This document shows, in pieces, positions 63,309 through 64,000 of a DNA stretch of 64,000 bases. The DNA is taken from positions 1 to 64,000 of the forward strand of contig JAYMTJ010000053.1 of the NCBI GenBank assembly GCA_036897525.1. The letters are read 5' to 3'. The notes below the pieces were generated by a model. It worked only from the letters and a program-made list of their open reading frames with translations, searched no databases and was not told where the DNA came from. Numbering within the stretch: the stretch's first letter is position 1; the number at the start of each line of letters is the position of its first letter. Origin of the DNA: Pelargonium x hortorum (taxonomy: Eukaryota; Streptophyta; Magnoliopsida; Geraniales; Geraniaceae). Position numbers and translations under genes: made by a program.

Positions 63309-63695
63309 TACTCCTATACTCCGTATGATACGTGGAAATTGATTGCGGATGAGTATTACAGCAAGGGTTTCCGGTCAATGACTATCCAGCTATATATATA
63401 GTAAGCTTTAAAGGACAAGATATTAACAAGAAAAGTAAGCGCTGAAAGGAGAATATGATATGAATTAATTTCAACTCGGGCGCCTCTTCTAGTAGTCTGA
63501 GCCTTATGACAAAATGCATTTAAATATACAGAATCTACAAGACGAAATTCCTTCGTAGACCCAGAGAGTCCTTGCTTTAGTTACCCGCAACCCATTCTTT
63601 TCTTCAAGGATGATATTCCAAAAGAGGAAGTTCAATTAGGTTTCCTAGAAGTTCCTGGCACTCCTATAACAGGTACGATTACCTGCACTAGGTAA
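63309..63695 (+). pseudogene. Possible decayed coding tract, unknown
   Basis: A single frame spans 129 codons. It reads YSYTPYDTWKLIADEYYSKG, KILTRKVSAERRI, YELISTRAPLLVV, then NAFKYTESTRRNSFVDPES, YPQPILFFKDDIPKEEV and LGFLEVPGTPITGTITCTR. It has about six breaks under the standard code, several of which are TGA in positions where Trp fits. Its composition is balanced and soluble-protein-like. With 63016-63165 it forms the right end of a plus-strand run of protein-like tracts from 59.5 kb. I do not recognise the family and treat it as a fossil. Support from length alone would be weak. Confidence 0.36.
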
Positions 63696-64000
63696 GAAAA
63701 TACCTCAAAAGATCCAGCGCAAACAATGTAGCAAATACGCAGGTTTTGACTACCTAAAGGCTATGAAAGGGAAAGCTTTCAAATAGGATATAGTATTCTA
63801 AAAATTAGAACTAAGGGGGTCAATCTATCGGTACTAAGTGTAAGCTAAAGGTAACGGGGAAGTCTAGTTATACAACTAACTGCTAGCCTAAGTAAAAAGG
63901 CTTTCTCGATAGAAACTTTCGGGTTATTTTATTAAAGAATGGGAGTCCCGTAAATGAGCTGAAGTCAAGTTAAATCACTGAACAAGGTGTTCGTGTAACT

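Noticed and set aside
1-64000. LTR retroelement, Polinton or CRISPR content
   Set aside because: No terminal repeats, reverse-transcriptase, integrase or capsid motifs, and no regularly spaced repeats were seen on either strand.

Overview
The window is 64 kb of AT-rich DNA (two lines counted by hand gave 38% and 35% G+C) with almost no genes. No standard-code open frame exceeds about 95 codons, which is about the longest expected by chance at this composition and length. I found no rRNA, no recognisable mitochondrial or plastid core gene apart from one fragment, no intron core, no reverse-transcriptase or integrase domain, no CRISPR array and no intact insertion sequence.

The clearest clue to origin is at the left edge. 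The minus strand there carries part of plastid ycf4, close to the land-plant/streptophyte sequence at the DNA level but lacking its 5' end and with a reading-frame offset. The second clue is a well-folded serine-type tRNA near 26.0 kb that resembles plant mitochondrial trnS-GCU, but with CCU in the anticodon position. Several more damaged tRNA-like pieces are scattered around it (21.75, 25.87, 32.35 and 51.81 kb). Together they point to a plant-lineage genome, in either a bloated organelle chromosome or a nuclear tract rich in old organelle insertions. I cannot decide between these from the window alone. The low G+C fits nuclear DNA better than a typical seed-plant mitochondrial genome.

Layout: 1-180 ycf4 remnant; 4.09-4.44 kb a possible decayed coding tract ending in a perfect 17-bp inverted repeat; 11.5-12.9 kb a small island of short protein-like frames with one ATGA-type overlap; 25.87-26.06 kb the tRNA pair; 27.97-28.56, 31.94-32.32, 33.89-34.24, 46.40-46.77, 49.53-49.83, 59.54-60.42 and 62.53-63.70 kb further protein-like but broken tracts; 36.9-37.3 and 40.2-41.2 kb diverged local duplications. 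The rest is unassigned sequence with a surplus of very short GG...CC palindromes.

The protein-like tracts are judged by composition (runs rich in Asp, Glu, Lys, Pro and Gly), not by length, because frames of this length are common by chance. Several read better if TGA is taken as tryptophan, which would suggest material from a source using that code (for example a fungal-type mitochondrial element), but this is unproven. No working pathway or operon can be claimed.
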